A stretch of DNA of 23,454 nt from a virus: positions 1-23,454 of the IMG/VR virus record IMGVR_UViG_3300010210_000005; one strand, 5' to 3'. Numbering within the stretch: the first letter of the stretch is position 1; each line of letters starts with the position of its first letter. This document shows positions 6,298 through 15,143 of this stretch, piece by piece. The position numbers and the translations under genes were made by a program. The notes beneath the pieces were generated by a model. That model worked only from the letters and a program-made list of their open reading frames with translations, did not search any database and was not told the DNA's origin.

Positions 6298-8478
6298 TTA
6301 CTCCTTTACTATGGTTAAATTATCCCGTTTTACCTCTGTCATGTTTAAGGTTATTTCTTCGCGGCGGGGGTTAAATTCGTAGCCTAAGGCCAATAACTTA
6401 GGATTATTAGGGAGGTGCTTACTATCCGTAAATAAATTAATAACCGGATTAGGAACTAATGTACTATTAAGCATAACACCGGAAAGCTTAACAGCTGGGG
6501 CCTTATAATTACTAATAATTGTATTTAATAAAAGGGTTTCCGCGTTGTCGGTTATGCCCGCCCGTTTAATCCTATCTAAATAAAAATGCTGGTTATTGCG
6601 TTTGTACATAAAAGCGGCCCGCTCCACACCATCGCGGCGGGTGCCATGCATTAAATCAATTTCCGGCCCGTCGTTTTTAACCTGTTTATTTAAAACGCTT
6701 TCTATTATAACATCACTATTAACCACGTCGGAGCCAGGATAAAAGCCAATATTTGAGGGTAAGGCGGATTTTATTGTTACTCTTAAGTTTTTAATCCTTA
6801 CATCCTTAACATATTTATATTGAGTTGTTTTGGTGTTATTTATTTGCTCCTCTGTCATGTCGTCAAGTAATAAATATGAGGAGGTGCTAAAATGACTTAC
6901 AAATTCAACGGATAGCGTACCCTCATAGCCGTATAAAGCCGGAAATAATGGTATTACAAAAGAATCCCCGCCGTACATATTGCGACATTTCGCCCAAGTG
7001 TCGCTAATATTTGAGGTGGCAATATCCGCGGTTTCACCGGAATAAAAGGCTAAGCGCGTAAGCTTTGGAGTGGTTGACCACGGCAAGCCATACTGTCCGG
7101 CCTCCGGATTAAAATAATGATCTCCTATTTTTATATATGCGTAAATATAACCCGCTCTTATAGTGGTTGCGCTCTCCTCGCTATCGTTGTTTAAATCCTC
7201 TTTCGTTCTAAAATAAGCGTCTAATTCAATGGAAATAAAATTTAAGCTTTCAATCATGTAAGGAGAGGGCATAATTGTTTTAATAACGGGTTGATTATTA
7301 CTCATGTCCGTTTTATCGTCGGGGTTATTATCATTATCCCATTTGCAATAATAATCTAACGGGCTGGGAATGGTTAGATTATTGTCATTTTGCCGGATAA
7401 TATAACCGTTATTGAAAGCCGCGTATTTTGAGTTATTATCATACGCCCACTCTGTCCATTTATAGCCATTTGTTACGCCGTGGGTTAATGTTGTACGGTT
7501 AAAATCAGTATATAAAAACTCATCGGCATCAAATTTGATGTTTAAAATAGGATTAACCCCATAAGGCGAATAATTGATAACCTGTTTATTAATGGCGTCC
7601 TCATAATCCAAATGCTGGCCCTGTCCTTTAAACTCCATTTCATTTGATAAATCCAAAGTATTAACCAGCTGGCTAATGTTCACGTCCTCAATAAATGAAA
7701 AATCAATGCATGAGTATTTTTTTAATACTATATCTGTGTCTTTCTCAAGGGCGTTAATGTCATAAATATATAATGAGTTATCAAAAGGGTTAAGCCGTAT
7801 TTTTGCGCCGTGCGGGGCTAATATAGCCCTTAATATTTCGCGTAATGTCATGCTCTCCCCAAGCTCATCATAGTAATTGTCTGTTAAAACCTCTAACGTA
7901 TGTAAGAGCGACTCCCCCGCCTCAGCTGGCACATAATCCACGTCCTCCCCGTCAAATTCATATACAATTGTTGAACTTAAGGCAATGTATAAGCTAGTGT
8001 AAGGCAAAGCAATTTTTTGAATAATTAATTTTATTACATCAAAAGCGCTCATAATGCCCTCATAGCGGGCGTTAAACTCATTATATAAATACAACCGCTC
8101 TAACAGGTTAAGCCCATCATTAGCCGGAAACTGAACCCCGTAATTAAAGGAGCGGGCGTAATCTTCGCCGTACATTTCAGAATCTAACCAACCACACCAG
8201 CTCAGCACTCCATTTATATAAAACAAAACCTTATATTTTTGCATGTTGGTGGTGTATAAATCAAGCAACTGCATAGAGGTTTTACTTATTAAATTTAATT
8301 CCGCTCCGCTCCCGCCTATGGTATCAATCCGGCTAATAGGTTCCTGACGAATAACAAAGGGCACCTCCTCCGCTTGCAACTCAACGGCGGCCCCTGCATA
8401 ATCCACATCATCAATATCAACCCTGTAAGTATTAACGGCCCGCGGGCCTTTGTACTCGTAAAAATATTTTACCGCCAT
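6298..8478 (-). CDS. Large tail / baseplate protein downstream of the tape measure
   Basis: The 726-residue protein lies exactly where siphoviruses encode the distal-tail and tail-associated (hub) proteins, between tape measure and fiber. The N terminus (about 1-130, including YFYEYKG and INGVLSWCGWLDSEMY) reads like a tail-tip domain found in Bacteroidota phages. The central part (about 200-260) is mixed alpha/beta, and the rest is beta-rich. No lysozyme or peptidase motif was recognised. Gaps to both neighbours are 2 nt. The baseplate hub role is inferred from position and length. Confidence 0.8.
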   Translation of the reverse strand: MAVKYFYEYKGPRAVNTYRVDIDDVDYAGAAVELQAEEVPFVIRQEPISRIDTIGGSGAELNLISKTSMQLLDLYTTNMQKYKVLFYINGVLSWCGWLDSEMYGEDYARSFNYGVQFPANDGLNLLERLYLYNEFNARYEGIMSAFDVIKLIIQKIALPYTSLYIALSSTIVYEFDGEDVDYVPAEAGESLLHTLEVLTDNYYDELGESMTLREILRAILAPHGAKIRLNPFDNSLYIYDINALEKDTDIVLKKYSCIDFSFIEDVNISQLVNTLDLSNEMEFKGQGQHLDYEDAINKQVINYSPYGVNPILNIKFDADEFLYTDFNRTTLTHGVTNGYKWTEWAYDNNSKYAAFNNGYIIRQNDNNLTIPSPLDYYCKWDNDNNPDDKTDMSNNQPVIKTIMPSPYMIESLNFISIELDAYFRTKEDLNNDSEESATTIRAGYIYAYIKIGDHYFNPEAGQYGLPWSTTPKLTRLAFYSGETADIATSNISDTWAKCRNMYGGDSFVIPLFPALYGYEGTLSVEFVSHFSTSSYLLLDDMTEEQINNTKTTQYKYVKDVRIKNLRVTIKSALPSNIGFYPGSDVVNSDVIIESVLNKQVKNDGPEIDLMHGTRRDGVERAAFMYKRNNQHFYLDRIKRAGITDNAETLLLNTIISNYKAPAVKLSGVMLNSTLVPNPVINLFTDSKHLPNNPKLLALGYEFNPRREEITLNMTEVKRDNLTIVKE

Positions 8479-8480
8479 AA

Positions 8481-11400
8481 TTAACGCATTTTGCCCGCTT
8501 TACGGTTATAATTATTTAATACTCCTATTAATTTATCCCCCCTTATCTCAAATTCAACCAAACCCACACCGGAGGGGGCATTTTGAGCCATAATGGTTTT
8601 TAATTTATCCAATGGCGCTATTACCTCAGGATTTGAGCTGGCCCCTGAGTACTCCCCAACTCTTACCAATGTATCTCCATAAACCACCCCTCCATTTGCT
8701 AGGGCTGAAATATTACCCGCTTTGCTTTTTTGGTTGGCAAACATGGCAAGCATGGCCGTTATTCCGGCGGCGGCAATACCTAAACCTATAATACCTTTTG
8801 AACTCTCCCCAGCAATAAGGCCAGCAATGGCCTGTACTAATAATTGGTTAACGATTTGTTGACCACTTTTAAGGGCGGCAATGGCTAAGCTTTCAAATGA
8901 AAATTGCCCCGTTTCAGCTAATTTTATAAACTCATCCTCAATAGCAACCAATCCGGCCCCTATAATTTGGGCCGCCGCGTCGCCTTGTGCCATTGTTTCC
9001 CATAGGGTTAAATGTGTGCGGTTAAGCTCTTTTAGTGCTCTATCGTAAGCTAGGGCATCCTCAGAGCCTTTTTTAAATGGGTTTTTATATTCCTGTGTGC
9101 TTATGGTTAATTTTTTGGCATTTGGGGCCTGTTGTGTTTTTGAGGTTGAAAATCTGATTTTTGGAATGGCTTTTTTGCCCTGTTTAAAATCCTCATCAAA
9201 ACTCAAGCCAGCGGAGGCGGCCACATCACCAACAACGGACATTTTTTCTTGGTGAGAAACCCAATTTTTAAGGCGTTTATTAAGGTATTGCTCAAAATCA
9301 AAGCCCTGTTTAATTAAATCCTCATGTTTTTTATCAGCGTACGCCTTGCCAAAGACTTCAATATCTTTCTCATATTGCTCATATAGCTCCTTTTGTTTAT
9401 TCAAGGCCGCCCTAAAATCCGCGGCATTAAACCCGTCCTCCGTTGTGCCTTTGGCCGTGTCTTGTAAGGTTTTAATTTCTTGTATTTTCTTTTGTATGGC
9501 GTTAAGGTCGGACTCATCATAATTTAAAACGGAGAGGCTTTGGAGCTTTTGCCTTATCTCATCCAGCTCCGGAGCGGTTTTGTTTTTCATACTCTCAAAC
9601 AGCTCCGGAAATTTGGCCGTAACACTTATATAATCCCCTTGCAATTTCTTTACCTCAAGGGAATTTTTACGCATAGCCTCATTCAATTTTTGAAGCTCAG
9701 CGCTGGCCTCCTCGTAAGCTTTACGGGCGGCCTCTCGGCCCTCGGCGGTGGTTTCGGTTTCGGTTTCTATCCATTGGCCGCCGCCGCCCCATGTGCCGCC
9801 GCCAACGTAGGCGCGGCCCGTGTATGAGGTTTGTGTTAGTTTCTCTTGCCTCTTAAGCTCTGCCTCTACCTCGGCCCGCTTTTTGTCGTTTATTTCCTTT
9901 TGATCTAATAAACTTTGTAATAAATCCGCCTTTTGCTGCGCGGTGGCTTTCTTAACTTTATCGGAGTTAATTTCCACGGCGTCGCCGTATTCGTTCATTT
10001 TGCTTACAGCGTCCGGAAAAATAGTGCTTAAATCCTTAACTAAGGTATTGTATCTTTCTTGCTCATTAGCGCTTAATTCTTGCTTTGCTTGCAATGCCTC
10101 ATATTCTGATATTAATTCATCAATTGAGCTCAATTTTGAGGCTTGTTTTAAGCTATTGTTTGAGGCTTGTATAATGTCGTCGGTGCTTTTAGCCTCTTTT
10201 TTAAAGGCAAAATAAGCGGCGGTTAACAATCCCATTGCCGCAATAACAGCGGTTAAAGGATTTGAGCTCATGGTTATCCACATGGCACGGGTGGCCGCCG
10301 TTACGGCCTTAACTGTTGAACCTGTAAGGGCTAATGTAAGGTTATATGTTCGCGTGGCCGTGGTTAAGGCTCCTTTTACAGCGGCGGAGGCGGTTTCATA
10401 CACGGTTAGGGCTTGAATACCCACGGCATAATAACCCAGCTCTAAATTAGTGGCAATTACTCCGGCTTTTAGAACCAATATAGCTCCGGCGGCTATACCC
10501 GCCCAATCTGTTATATTCTCAAAAATATCATCAATCCGGCCCTCATCAAATGCCTTATTTATGGCGGCGGCAATTTCGCCCATTGTTTTATTCACCTCCT
10601 GAGAGGCGGGCATAAGGTAATTACTAATATTTGTATTAACGCGCTTAAGTTGGTGGGCGGTGGTTTCGGCCATACGGTCAAACGCCCGCGACGTGGCCCC
10701 CTCTAATCCATTAAAAAACTCGTTATACTGGCCCATTATGGCGGAGCGTTCGCCGCCGCCTAAAGCCATAACCGCGGAAACCCCCTCTTTGCGGCCCAGC
10801 TTATTCAATAATTTCTCATAACTCCCGCCCGTGTCTTGATAAACTTGTATCATAACCTCACGGAATGTTTTTCCGGCAAATATTCCGGAGCCGTATTCCT
10901 TAGAAATACCAGCAATGGCGGAGGCTATCTGAGTAAAGGCCACGCTCGTAGGTGTACCCTGAGCCGTTAAGGCGGCGGAGCTCTCAATTAAATCCTCATA
11001 ACCTATATTTAATTTAGAGGCCACGGGCGAAACGTCGGCAATACCGGAGGCCAGCTCATCAAAGCGGGTTTTACCTTTTTCAACCCCTTTAAAAAATACG
11101 TCTGAAATGCGGGCGCTCTCGCTGGCTTCCAGTTTCCAAGCATTTAAAACGTTGGTTATACCATCGGCGGCGGTTTTGGTTTCGGTAAGTCCTCCAACGG
11201 CGGCCACACTTGAGGCGCGGAGGACATTAAGCCCAGCGGCCCCGTTATGTCCGGCGGAAACAATCTCATAATAAGCGGAGCCCACATCTGCGGCGGCCTC
11301 TCCGGCGGCGGAGGAAATACCCAGCATTTGAGCATTATATTGGCCCATCCGTGAATAAACCTCATTTGAAATAGTGCTTACCTCTGTTAAAGCCGTTTGA

Positions 11401-11693
11401 GCGTTACGGGCGTAATCGGTTGTGTTTTCGCTTAAATTACTAAATACATAACTTAACCCGCGAACTCCAATAAGAGAGCCGGAAAAGGCGAACATTTGGC
11501 CCGTTAAATCCTTTAAGCCTCCGGAGGTTTTGCCAATGGATAAAAAAGCGCTGTTAAATGAGGATTTAATGAGCTTGTTATTATGCGTAACATTACGGCC
11601 ATAACCTCCCATTAAGCTATTAGCCATTCTCATTCCCTGCCTAAATTGCGTCATATCCGCCCTTAAGACGGTCATTAAACTAAAATCAGCCAT
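8481..11693 (-). CDS. Tail tape measure protein (TP901 family)
   Basis: The 1070-residue protein sets tail length and is threaded through the tail tube. The first 370 residues match the TP901 core, with phrases such as TALTEVSTISNEVY and GLTETKTAADGITNVLNAW. Hydrophobic segments (about 395-420, 470-495 and 975-1000) fit the membrane-active part of tape measures, and a charged helical region spans about 500-830. The C terminus carries the typical ANGGVVYGDTL...GEYSGASSNPEVIAPLDKL pattern. At about 1.5 A per residue it would give a tail near 160 nm. It directly follows the tail chaperone pair. Confidence 0.93.
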   Translation of the reverse strand: MADFSLMTVLRADMTQFRQGMRMANSLMGGYGRNVTHNNKLIKSSFNSAFLSIGKTSGGLKDLTGQMFAFSGSLIGVRGLSYVFSNLSENTTDYARNAQTALTEVSTISNEVYSRMGQYNAQMLGISSAAGEAAADVGSAYYEIVSAGHNGAAGLNVLRASSVAAVGGLTETKTAADGITNVLNAWKLEASESARISDVFFKGVEKGKTRFDELASGIADVSPVASKLNIGYEDLIESSAALTAQGTPTSVAFTQIASAIAGISKEYGSGIFAGKTFREVMIQVYQDTGGSYEKLLNKLGRKEGVSAVMALGGGERSAIMGQYNEFFNGLEGATSRAFDRMAETTAHQLKRVNTNISNYLMPASQEVNKTMGEIAAAINKAFDEGRIDDIFENITDWAGIAAGAILVLKAGVIATNLELGYYAVGIQALTVYETASAAVKGALTTATRTYNLTLALTGSTVKAVTAATRAMWITMSSNPLTAVIAAMGLLTAAYFAFKKEAKSTDDIIQASNNSLKQASKLSSIDELISEYEALQAKQELSANEQERYNTLVKDLSTIFPDAVSKMNEYGDAVEINSDKVKKATAQQKADLLQSLLDQKEINDKKRAEVEAELKRQEKLTQTSYTGRAYVGGGTWGGGGQWIETETETTAEGREAARKAYEEASAELQKLNEAMRKNSLEVKKLQGDYISVTAKFPELFESMKNKTAPELDEIRQKLQSLSVLNYDESDLNAIQKKIQEIKTLQDTAKGTTEDGFNAADFRAALNKQKELYEQYEKDIEVFGKAYADKKHEDLIKQGFDFEQYLNKRLKNWVSHQEKMSVVGDVAASAGLSFDEDFKQGKKAIPKIRFSTSKTQQAPNAKKLTISTQEYKNPFKKGSEDALAYDRALKELNRTHLTLWETMAQGDAAAQIIGAGLVAIEDEFIKLAETGQFSFESLAIAALKSGQQIVNQLLVQAIAGLIAGESSKGIIGLGIAAAGITAMLAMFANQKSKAGNISALANGGVVYGDTLVRVGEYSGASSNPEVIAPLDKLKTIMAQNAPSGVGLVEFEIRGDKLIGVLNNYNRKAGKMR

Positions 11694-11999
11694 CTACTTT
11701 TTTTTATTTAGCATGTTTCCAAGTGCGGCGGCCATTTTTTGGAGCCGCGTTTTTTCCGCCTCAACGTCTATTTTTTCCGCTTGTTCCTCCGGTTGCGGTT
11801 CCGGTGGCTCCCATGAGTCAGGCATAAATTTTTCAATCGGTATAGCCTCCCCTCCGTGAGAGAGGTTAAGGCTGTTATAAATCGAATGGCATACCCAGCC
11901 AAAGCGCTCCTGCCACATGTCGCGCGTTTCTGCTATTGCCTCAAAAAAGAGCTCAATCTCATCAAACGTAACACGGTTAAGGATATACTCCGCGGACAT
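11694..11999 (-). CDS. Tail assembly chaperone, downstream (T) part, probably made by -1 frameshift
   Basis: This 101-residue ORF directly precedes the tape measure. Its frame is -1 relative to the upstream chaperone and stays open upstream of its ATG, through the 23 codons back to the A/G-rich slip site at 12059-12073. It is therefore most likely translated as a fusion (gpG-gpT type) of about 234 residues rather than from its own ATG at 11999. No start-associated box or other start signal is evident there. The N-terminal half is helical, followed by a Pro/Glu linker (PPEPQPEEQ) and a basic helical end. In lambda-like phages this pair binds the tape measure and recruits tail tube subunits. 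Confidence 0.8.
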   Translation of the reverse strand: MSAEYILNRVTFDEIELFFEAIAETRDMWQERFGWVCHSIYNSLNLSHGGEAIPIEKFMPDSWEPPEPQPEEQAEKIDVEAEKTRLQKMAAALGNMLNKKK

Positions 12000-12055
12000 G
12001 CCACCCTTTACCAGCTCTTTATAGATATAACTAACCGTTACCTCACGGGAGCCCT

Positions 12056-12397
12056 TTACTCCCCCGTTTTTTGCTGGGCCTCCTCTATGGTTTTTTGCAT
12101 GGCGCTAAGCGCTTGCTCCTGTACCTGTCTTAAAAATGAGGTGTACTGGCCTAACGGGGCGGGGTTGTCGTCTAGGTAATCCTCTAGCTCCTCCTTAGTC
12201 ATGGTAAAATTATCGCTCGAATTATTGACATACAGCGAATAAAACAACATGTCCACCATTTCGGTTAAATTCTCGCTCTCCCCAACTTTAAAAGCGTTTT
12301 TTCCGGTGCCGCGTTCGTAAGCTAATAAGGTTTTTAAACCCTGTTTAACTTTTAATGTTTTTCCGGCTATTTGTACAGTAGTTTTAGGTATTTTCAT
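12056..12397 (-). CDS. Tail assembly chaperone, upstream (G) part
   Basis: The 113-residue protein lies between tail tube and tape measure, the conserved site of the gpG-type tail chaperone. The N-terminal part (about 1-35) is a small beta domain (TVQIAGKTLKVKQGLKTLLAYER), the rest is helical and acidic, and it ends QQKTGE. Just before its stop the sequence CAAAAAACGGGGGAG offers A-run and G-run slippage into the -1 frame. Slippage at the Lys110 codon would bypass the stop at 12056 and add 124 residues. The unshifted product should be in excess, as in other siphoviruses. Confidence 0.85.
   Translation of the reverse strand: MKIPKTTVQIAGKTLKVKQGLKTLLAYERGTGKNAFKVGESENLTEMVDMLFYSLYVNNSSDNFTMTKEELEDYLDDNPAPLGQYTSFLRQVQEQALSAMQKTIEEAQQKTGE
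12059..12073 (-). other. Predicted programmed -1 frameshift site
   Basis: The zero-frame codons are CAA AAA ACG GGG GAG, then stop TAA. The P-site Lys tRNA can slip from AAA to the overlapping AAA one base back, after which AAC GGG GGA GTA is read in an open frame leading into the downstream chaperone ORF. The GGGGG run offers a second slip point into the same frame. It is not a perfect X XXY YYZ heptamer. The conserved chaperone context is the main support. Confidence 0.7.
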
Positions 12398-12414
12398 TTT
12401 ACTAAGTTTTTAGG

Positions 12415-12867
12415 TTAAACGGCCACATAATCAAATATTTCAAGGGCTCCCTGACCACTCAAAGAAAAACTATATGTTGACTCGCTTTTATCCGGAGCGT
12501 TAAAACTAAGCTTTGTAATTAAAGCGCTACCTTTTAGGTATTTGGTGCCGTCCACCATTTCCAAGCTTTCGCCCACTTTTTCCTTTTGACCTAATACCAC
12601 GGCAATAGGTGTTTTTGCATCCTTAAGCTCTTTTAACTTAAAATAGTCTTGGTCTGCAAGCCATGAGGCCAAACCGTCGGCGCTTATGCTCCACTTGTCT
12701 TTCACGGGTATTTCTTGCACGGCGTCGCCGTCGTCTTTACATGTTACCTCTTTTGTTTCAACCGTTTCCTCCAATTGGTGAGAGGTGGTTTGTAAAATAG
12801 GCTTAAATGTGCCGTTATCATCCCAAAAAAGGATTAAATCCGTACCCTGTTTAATTGTTGTTGCCAT
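12415..12867 (-). CDS. Major tail tube protein
   Basis: The 150-residue protein has the size, order and sequence style of TP901-1-type major tail proteins. The N terminus is ATTIKQGTDLILF, the central strand KWSISADGLASW is typical of the tube fold, and the C-terminal strands end with SGQGALEIFDY. It polymerises as rings around the tape measure. It lies between the tail terminator and the tail chaperones. The start at 12867 is supported by a GTATTC box 5 nt upstream with a second box 22 bp further, in a 43-bp gap. It probably needs strong translation because the tube takes many copies. Confidence 0.88.
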   Translation of the reverse strand: MATTIKQGTDLILFWDDNGTFKPILQTTSHQLEETVETKEVTCKDDGDAVQEIPVKDKWSISADGLASWLADQDYFKLKELKDAKTPIAVVLGQKEKVGESLEMVDGTKYLKGSALITKLSFNAPDKSESTYSFSLSGQGALEIFDYVAV

Positions 12868-12872
12868 AAAAT

Positions 12873-12907
12873 GAATACTTTAAAATGAATGAATGAATAC
12901 TTTGAAT
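12873..12907 (-). repeat. Start-associated boxes before the tail tube gene
   Basis: GTATTC copies at 12873-12878 (5 nt from ATG) and 12895-12900, with ATTC-rich sequence between. They fill the 43-bp gap after the tail terminator gene, leaving little room for a separate promoter. Confidence 0.8.
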
Positions 12908-12910
12908 TAA

Positions 12911-13306
12911 TTATAATTGAGTGCGAATTTGAAACACCAAAACACACATATAAACATTTTCTTTCTGCATATATTCCCCATCATCAAAGGAATCTATTAG
13001 CTCAATATCAATAACATTAACCCCAGCAATAAGGCCGTTTTTTGTATCGATTGCGGAGCGTATAGCCTCACCTAAATCTATGGCCCCGTCATACGAATCT
13101 GAATAAGCGGAAATAACCACTATTGAGCTGTCATTTAACCACTCATTCCGCATGTATTTAGCCTTTGTTTTGTCGCGGTGAAAAACGACATATGAGCCGG
13201 AGAATTTTTCCGGAACTAATACCGCGGCAATCTGAGCACTACTCAAGGCCATAACCTGAGCATCTGCTTTCATGAGGTTTACGGCGACTTTACCAACTGA
13301 AATCAT
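12911..13306 (-). CDS. Tail terminator / tail completion protein (gpU or DUF3168-like)
   Basis: The 131-residue protein sits between the HK97 gp10-like protein and the tail tube gene, the standard place of the tail terminator that caps the tube and joins it to the head. The alternation of an N-terminal helix (DAQVMALSSAQIAAVLVPEK), beta strands (SYVVFHRD, SSIVVISAYSD), a DAIR-type helix (IDLGEAIRSAID) and a C-terminal strand (VYMCVLVFQIRTQL) matches the DUF3168/gpU fold pattern. It overlaps the gp10-like gene by 4 nt. Family assignment rests on pattern and synteny. Confidence 0.78.
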   Translation of the reverse strand: MISVGKVAVNLMKADAQVMALSSAQIAAVLVPEKFSGSYVVFHRDKTKAKYMRNEWLNDSSIVVISAYSDSYDGAIDLGEAIRSAIDTKNGLIAGVNVIDIELIDSFDDGEYMQKENVYMCVLVFQIRTQL

Positions 13307-13779
13307 ACCCCGTATTTTTTAACTTTTCGTTTAACATGGTTACTTAATGCTATTCTCATGTCTTGCCTTATGCGGCTTTTCATTTCTTGCTCACTCTCCT
13401 CAATGGCATCCGTAAAAAAGTGCGTGGCCTTTATGCGGCCCGTACGGTGGTAAACTCCGTTTTTTGTATAGCCCCGCTCTTTGGTTCCTTTGTCGTAAAT
13501 ATGGGCCAGCTGGCCCATGTGCGGACGGCGTGCCCTTGCGCCTACTTTAAGCCCTATTTCTTGCTTATTGAGCGGCTTTGTGCCGATTGATGAACGTATT
13601 TTATCCGGAGAGCCTAACCGCTGTTTAATATTGCGGCGGGCTTTGGTTATTAACGGACGGGCGGCCCTGCGATATGCGGCCACAAATACAGAGCGAAACT
13701 CACCATATGACAACTCCCTAAAAAGCTCATCCGCCTCCTTAATGCCTGTTATTTCAACGTATTTACGCTTATTGCTCAT
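13303..13779 (-). CDS. HK97 gp10-like head-tail / tail assembly protein
   Basis: The 158-residue, strongly basic protein begins with an ITGIKEADELFREL helix, followed by the LITKARRNIKQRLG region typical of HK97 gp10-family proteins. A HIYDKGTKER segment and C-terminal basic helices follow. In HK97-type phages the gp10 protein functions at the head-tail junction, in the order connector, closure, gp10, terminator, which is the order seen here. It overlaps the upstream closure gene by 11 nt and the tail terminator gene by 4 nt. Confidence 0.85.
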   Translation of the reverse strand: MSNKRKYVEITGIKEADELFRELSYGEFRSVFVAAYRRAARPLITKARRNIKQRLGSPDKIRSSIGTKPLNKQEIGLKVGARARRPHMGQLAHIYDKGTKERGYTKNGVYHRTGRIKATHFFTDAIEESEQEMKSRIRQDMRIALSNHVKRKVKKYGV

Positions 13780-14092
13780 TTATCCGGATTGCTGTAATTA
13801 TTTGCTCTCTTAGTGGCTTAGGTTCATCAATATCAATAATGTTAAAGTTTTGGCCCTTATATACAAATCTCCAACTCGATTCAAGCTCCGCCATGTACCG
13901 GAGGCGAAATTTTATTATCTGTTGTGGCCGTGTGCCCTCCTTAAAAAGCTCCTCCGTGCGGAGCTTAAGCTTTTCGGCTTTTATGTTTCGATGCAATGAA
14001 TAGCTTACTTTGCCGCCTGTTCCATATTCTGAGGGCTGCTCAATGGGTTTCATCATATCCAGCCTATGCCTCAACTTGCCCGCCTGTATCAT
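13769..14092 (-). CDS. Head closure / head-tail joining protein (SPP1 gp16-like)
   Basis: The 107-residue protein has the hallmark layout of the head-tail joining family: an early AGKLRHRLDMMKP segment with a Gly-rich loop (GTGGKV), then beta strands ending in WRFVYKGQNFNIIDIDEP, where the YKGQ-YxI-xx pattern is typical. It seals the connector after DNA packaging and forms the surface for tail docking. It overlaps the upstream connector gene by 4 nt and the gp10-like gene by 11 nt, so the four connector-region genes are tightly coupled. Confidence 0.85.
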   Translation of the reverse strand: MIQAGKLRHRLDMMKPIEQPSEYGTGGKVSYSLHRNIKAEKLKLRTEELFKEGTRPQQIIKFRLRYMAELESSWRFVYKGQNFNIIDIDEPKPLREQIITAIRINEQ

Positions 14093-14667
14093 ATCACCGG
14101 ATGAATTTGAAAGAGTTTTATAATGGTTTCCGCGGTTTCCGGAACGGTGTTAACAATGGTGCCAGTTACCACCATATCCCTATTTTCAAAGTAATGATTG
14201 ATTAAATACATTACCCCTTTTATAAGGAGCTCCGGCAATTTTCCGGCGGCATATCCGGCCTTATAGGTTACAGTTACCGCATTTAAAAGCCCATCCGTTA
14301 CGGGCCAGCCTGTGCGGTGCTGTATGCGGGCGGGTGTGCTTACATTATCAATTACCAGCTCATTAAGTGGTATTTCCTGAGTAGCCCCGTCTCTATCTCT
14401 ATACTCCACTTTTTCAACTTCAATTAACGGGCATTTTAGGAGCTCAATTTTATTATCAAATCGATCATTAACGTAAACCATCCGCGACTCATTCAATAGT
14501 AAGCCCGTGCTCTCCTCTATGCGCTCACGCGCGGCCACAATACACAAACTCAGATAATTATTATATTCGTCGTCCGCTGGGTTGTTGGGGTCTAGCCCTA
14601 AGGCTATTTTTGCCTCATTAACACTAACCAGCTCCGCTCCTATTACCTCAATTTTTTTGTATGCCAT
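14089..14667 (-). CDS. Head-tail connector protein (gp6-like adaptor)
   Basis: The 192-residue protein matches the gp6-type connector pattern. It starts with the phrase VSVNEAKIALGLDPNNPADDEYNNYL (the family's 'leeaK.hLr...deDd.l..ll' signature), continues with AARERIEESTG and a central beta region, and has VTVTYKAGY before a C-terminal helical segment (ELLIKGVMYLINHYFENRD). It forms the ring under the portal. The gap to the upstream gene contains a terminator-like hairpin (14686-14705), and it overlaps the downstream closure gene by 4 nt. Confidence 0.87.
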   Translation of the reverse strand: MAYKKIEVIGAELVSVNEAKIALGLDPNNPADDEYNNYLSLCIVAARERIEESTGLLLNESRMVYVNDRFDNKIELLKCPLIEVEKVEYRDRDGATQEIPLNELVIDNVSTPARIQHRTGWPVTDGLLNAVTVTYKAGYAAGKLPELLIKGVMYLINHYFENRDMVVTGTIVNTVPETAETIIKLFQIHPVI

Positions 14668-14680
14668 TACTCAGGATTAT

Positions 14681-14705
14681 AAAACGGAGCGACCGGAGCC
14701 GCTCC
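14681..14705 (-). terminator. Terminator-like hairpin, copy 2 of a 25-bp repeat
   Basis: On the minus strand GGAGCG pairs with CGCTCC around 8 nt, followed by GTTTTAT. The 25 bases are identical to 15144-15168, so the gene at 14719 is bracketed by two copies. The weaker T run here suggests partial termination or an RNA-processing or stability signal. Confidence 0.5.
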
Positions 14706-14718
14706 AAAAAATTAATTA

Positions 14719-15099
14719 CTAAACAGAAAGAGCCTCAATTATTTTCTCAGCTGTGGCCTCACCTATGCCCTCCAAATCAACCAAATCCTCCACGGCCTTA
14801 ACTTTTTCAATGGTATCAATGCCCTGAGCTATTAGCTTGTCGCGGGCTGGGAAATCATCCGGCAAAGTATCTCCACCAGCTCCGGCGGAGGATTGCTCCG
14901 GCTGGGCCTCTTTTTTAATAAAAAGATGGGTTTTATCCGTGGCTATTTCCTCGCTTTGATCTTCTGATTTTTTGGCATATCCGGCCTTTATCCAGCTTGC
15001 GGCTACATTCTCCGGAACTCTTAAAATCTGGCCTTTGTGGGCGGTATCTTTTGCGCCTATCAATAGGCTCGATTGAATAATAATGTTAACTTTTTTCAT
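14719..15099 (-). CDS. Head-region protein with helix-hairpin-helix C terminus
   Basis: The 126-residue protein has three parts. The N-terminal module (about 1-45, with KGQILRVPENVAASWIKAGYA) is of the kind found in small phage head proteins encoded after the capsid gene. A low-complexity polar linker covers about 46-85. The C-terminal helix-hairpin-helix motif (about 105-124, LEGIGEATAEKIIEAL) is a fold that usually contacts DNA backbone non-specifically. A virion or packaging role near the portal is inferred. It is flanked on both sides by identical hairpins, and its leader carries a 7-bp tandem repeat in place of the usual box. Confidence 0.75.
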   Translation of the reverse strand: MKKVNIIIQSSLLIGAKDTAHKGQILRVPENVAASWIKAGYAKKSEDQSEEIATDKTHLFIKKEAQPEQSSAGAGGDTLPDDFPARDKLIAQGIDTIEKVKAVEDLVDLEGIGEATAEKIIEALSV

Positions 15100-15110
15100 T
15101 GTCTTTGTTA

Positions 15111-15140
15111 ATAATGAATAATGAATAATGAATAATGAAT
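15111..15140 (-). repeat. 7-bp tandem repeat in the leader of the HhH gene
   Basis: Plus-strand ATAATGA is repeated four times plus two bases; the coding strand reads as repeated ATTCATT. The shared ATTCA core suggests a degenerate form of the start-associated sequence, but the GTATTC box itself is absent and the spacing to ATG is longer (11 nt). Confidence 0.75.
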
Positions 15141-15143
15141 TAA

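Noticed and set aside
11156-11365. Minus-strand ORF inside the tape measure gene in another frame
   Set aside because: Pro-rich low-complexity product; the tape measure frame is continuous and recognisable there.
15111-15140. ATAATGA tandem repeat as an iteron-type origin
   Set aside because: Only four short AT-rich units in a leader between head genes, with no replication initiator gene; more likely a degenerate start-associated sequence.
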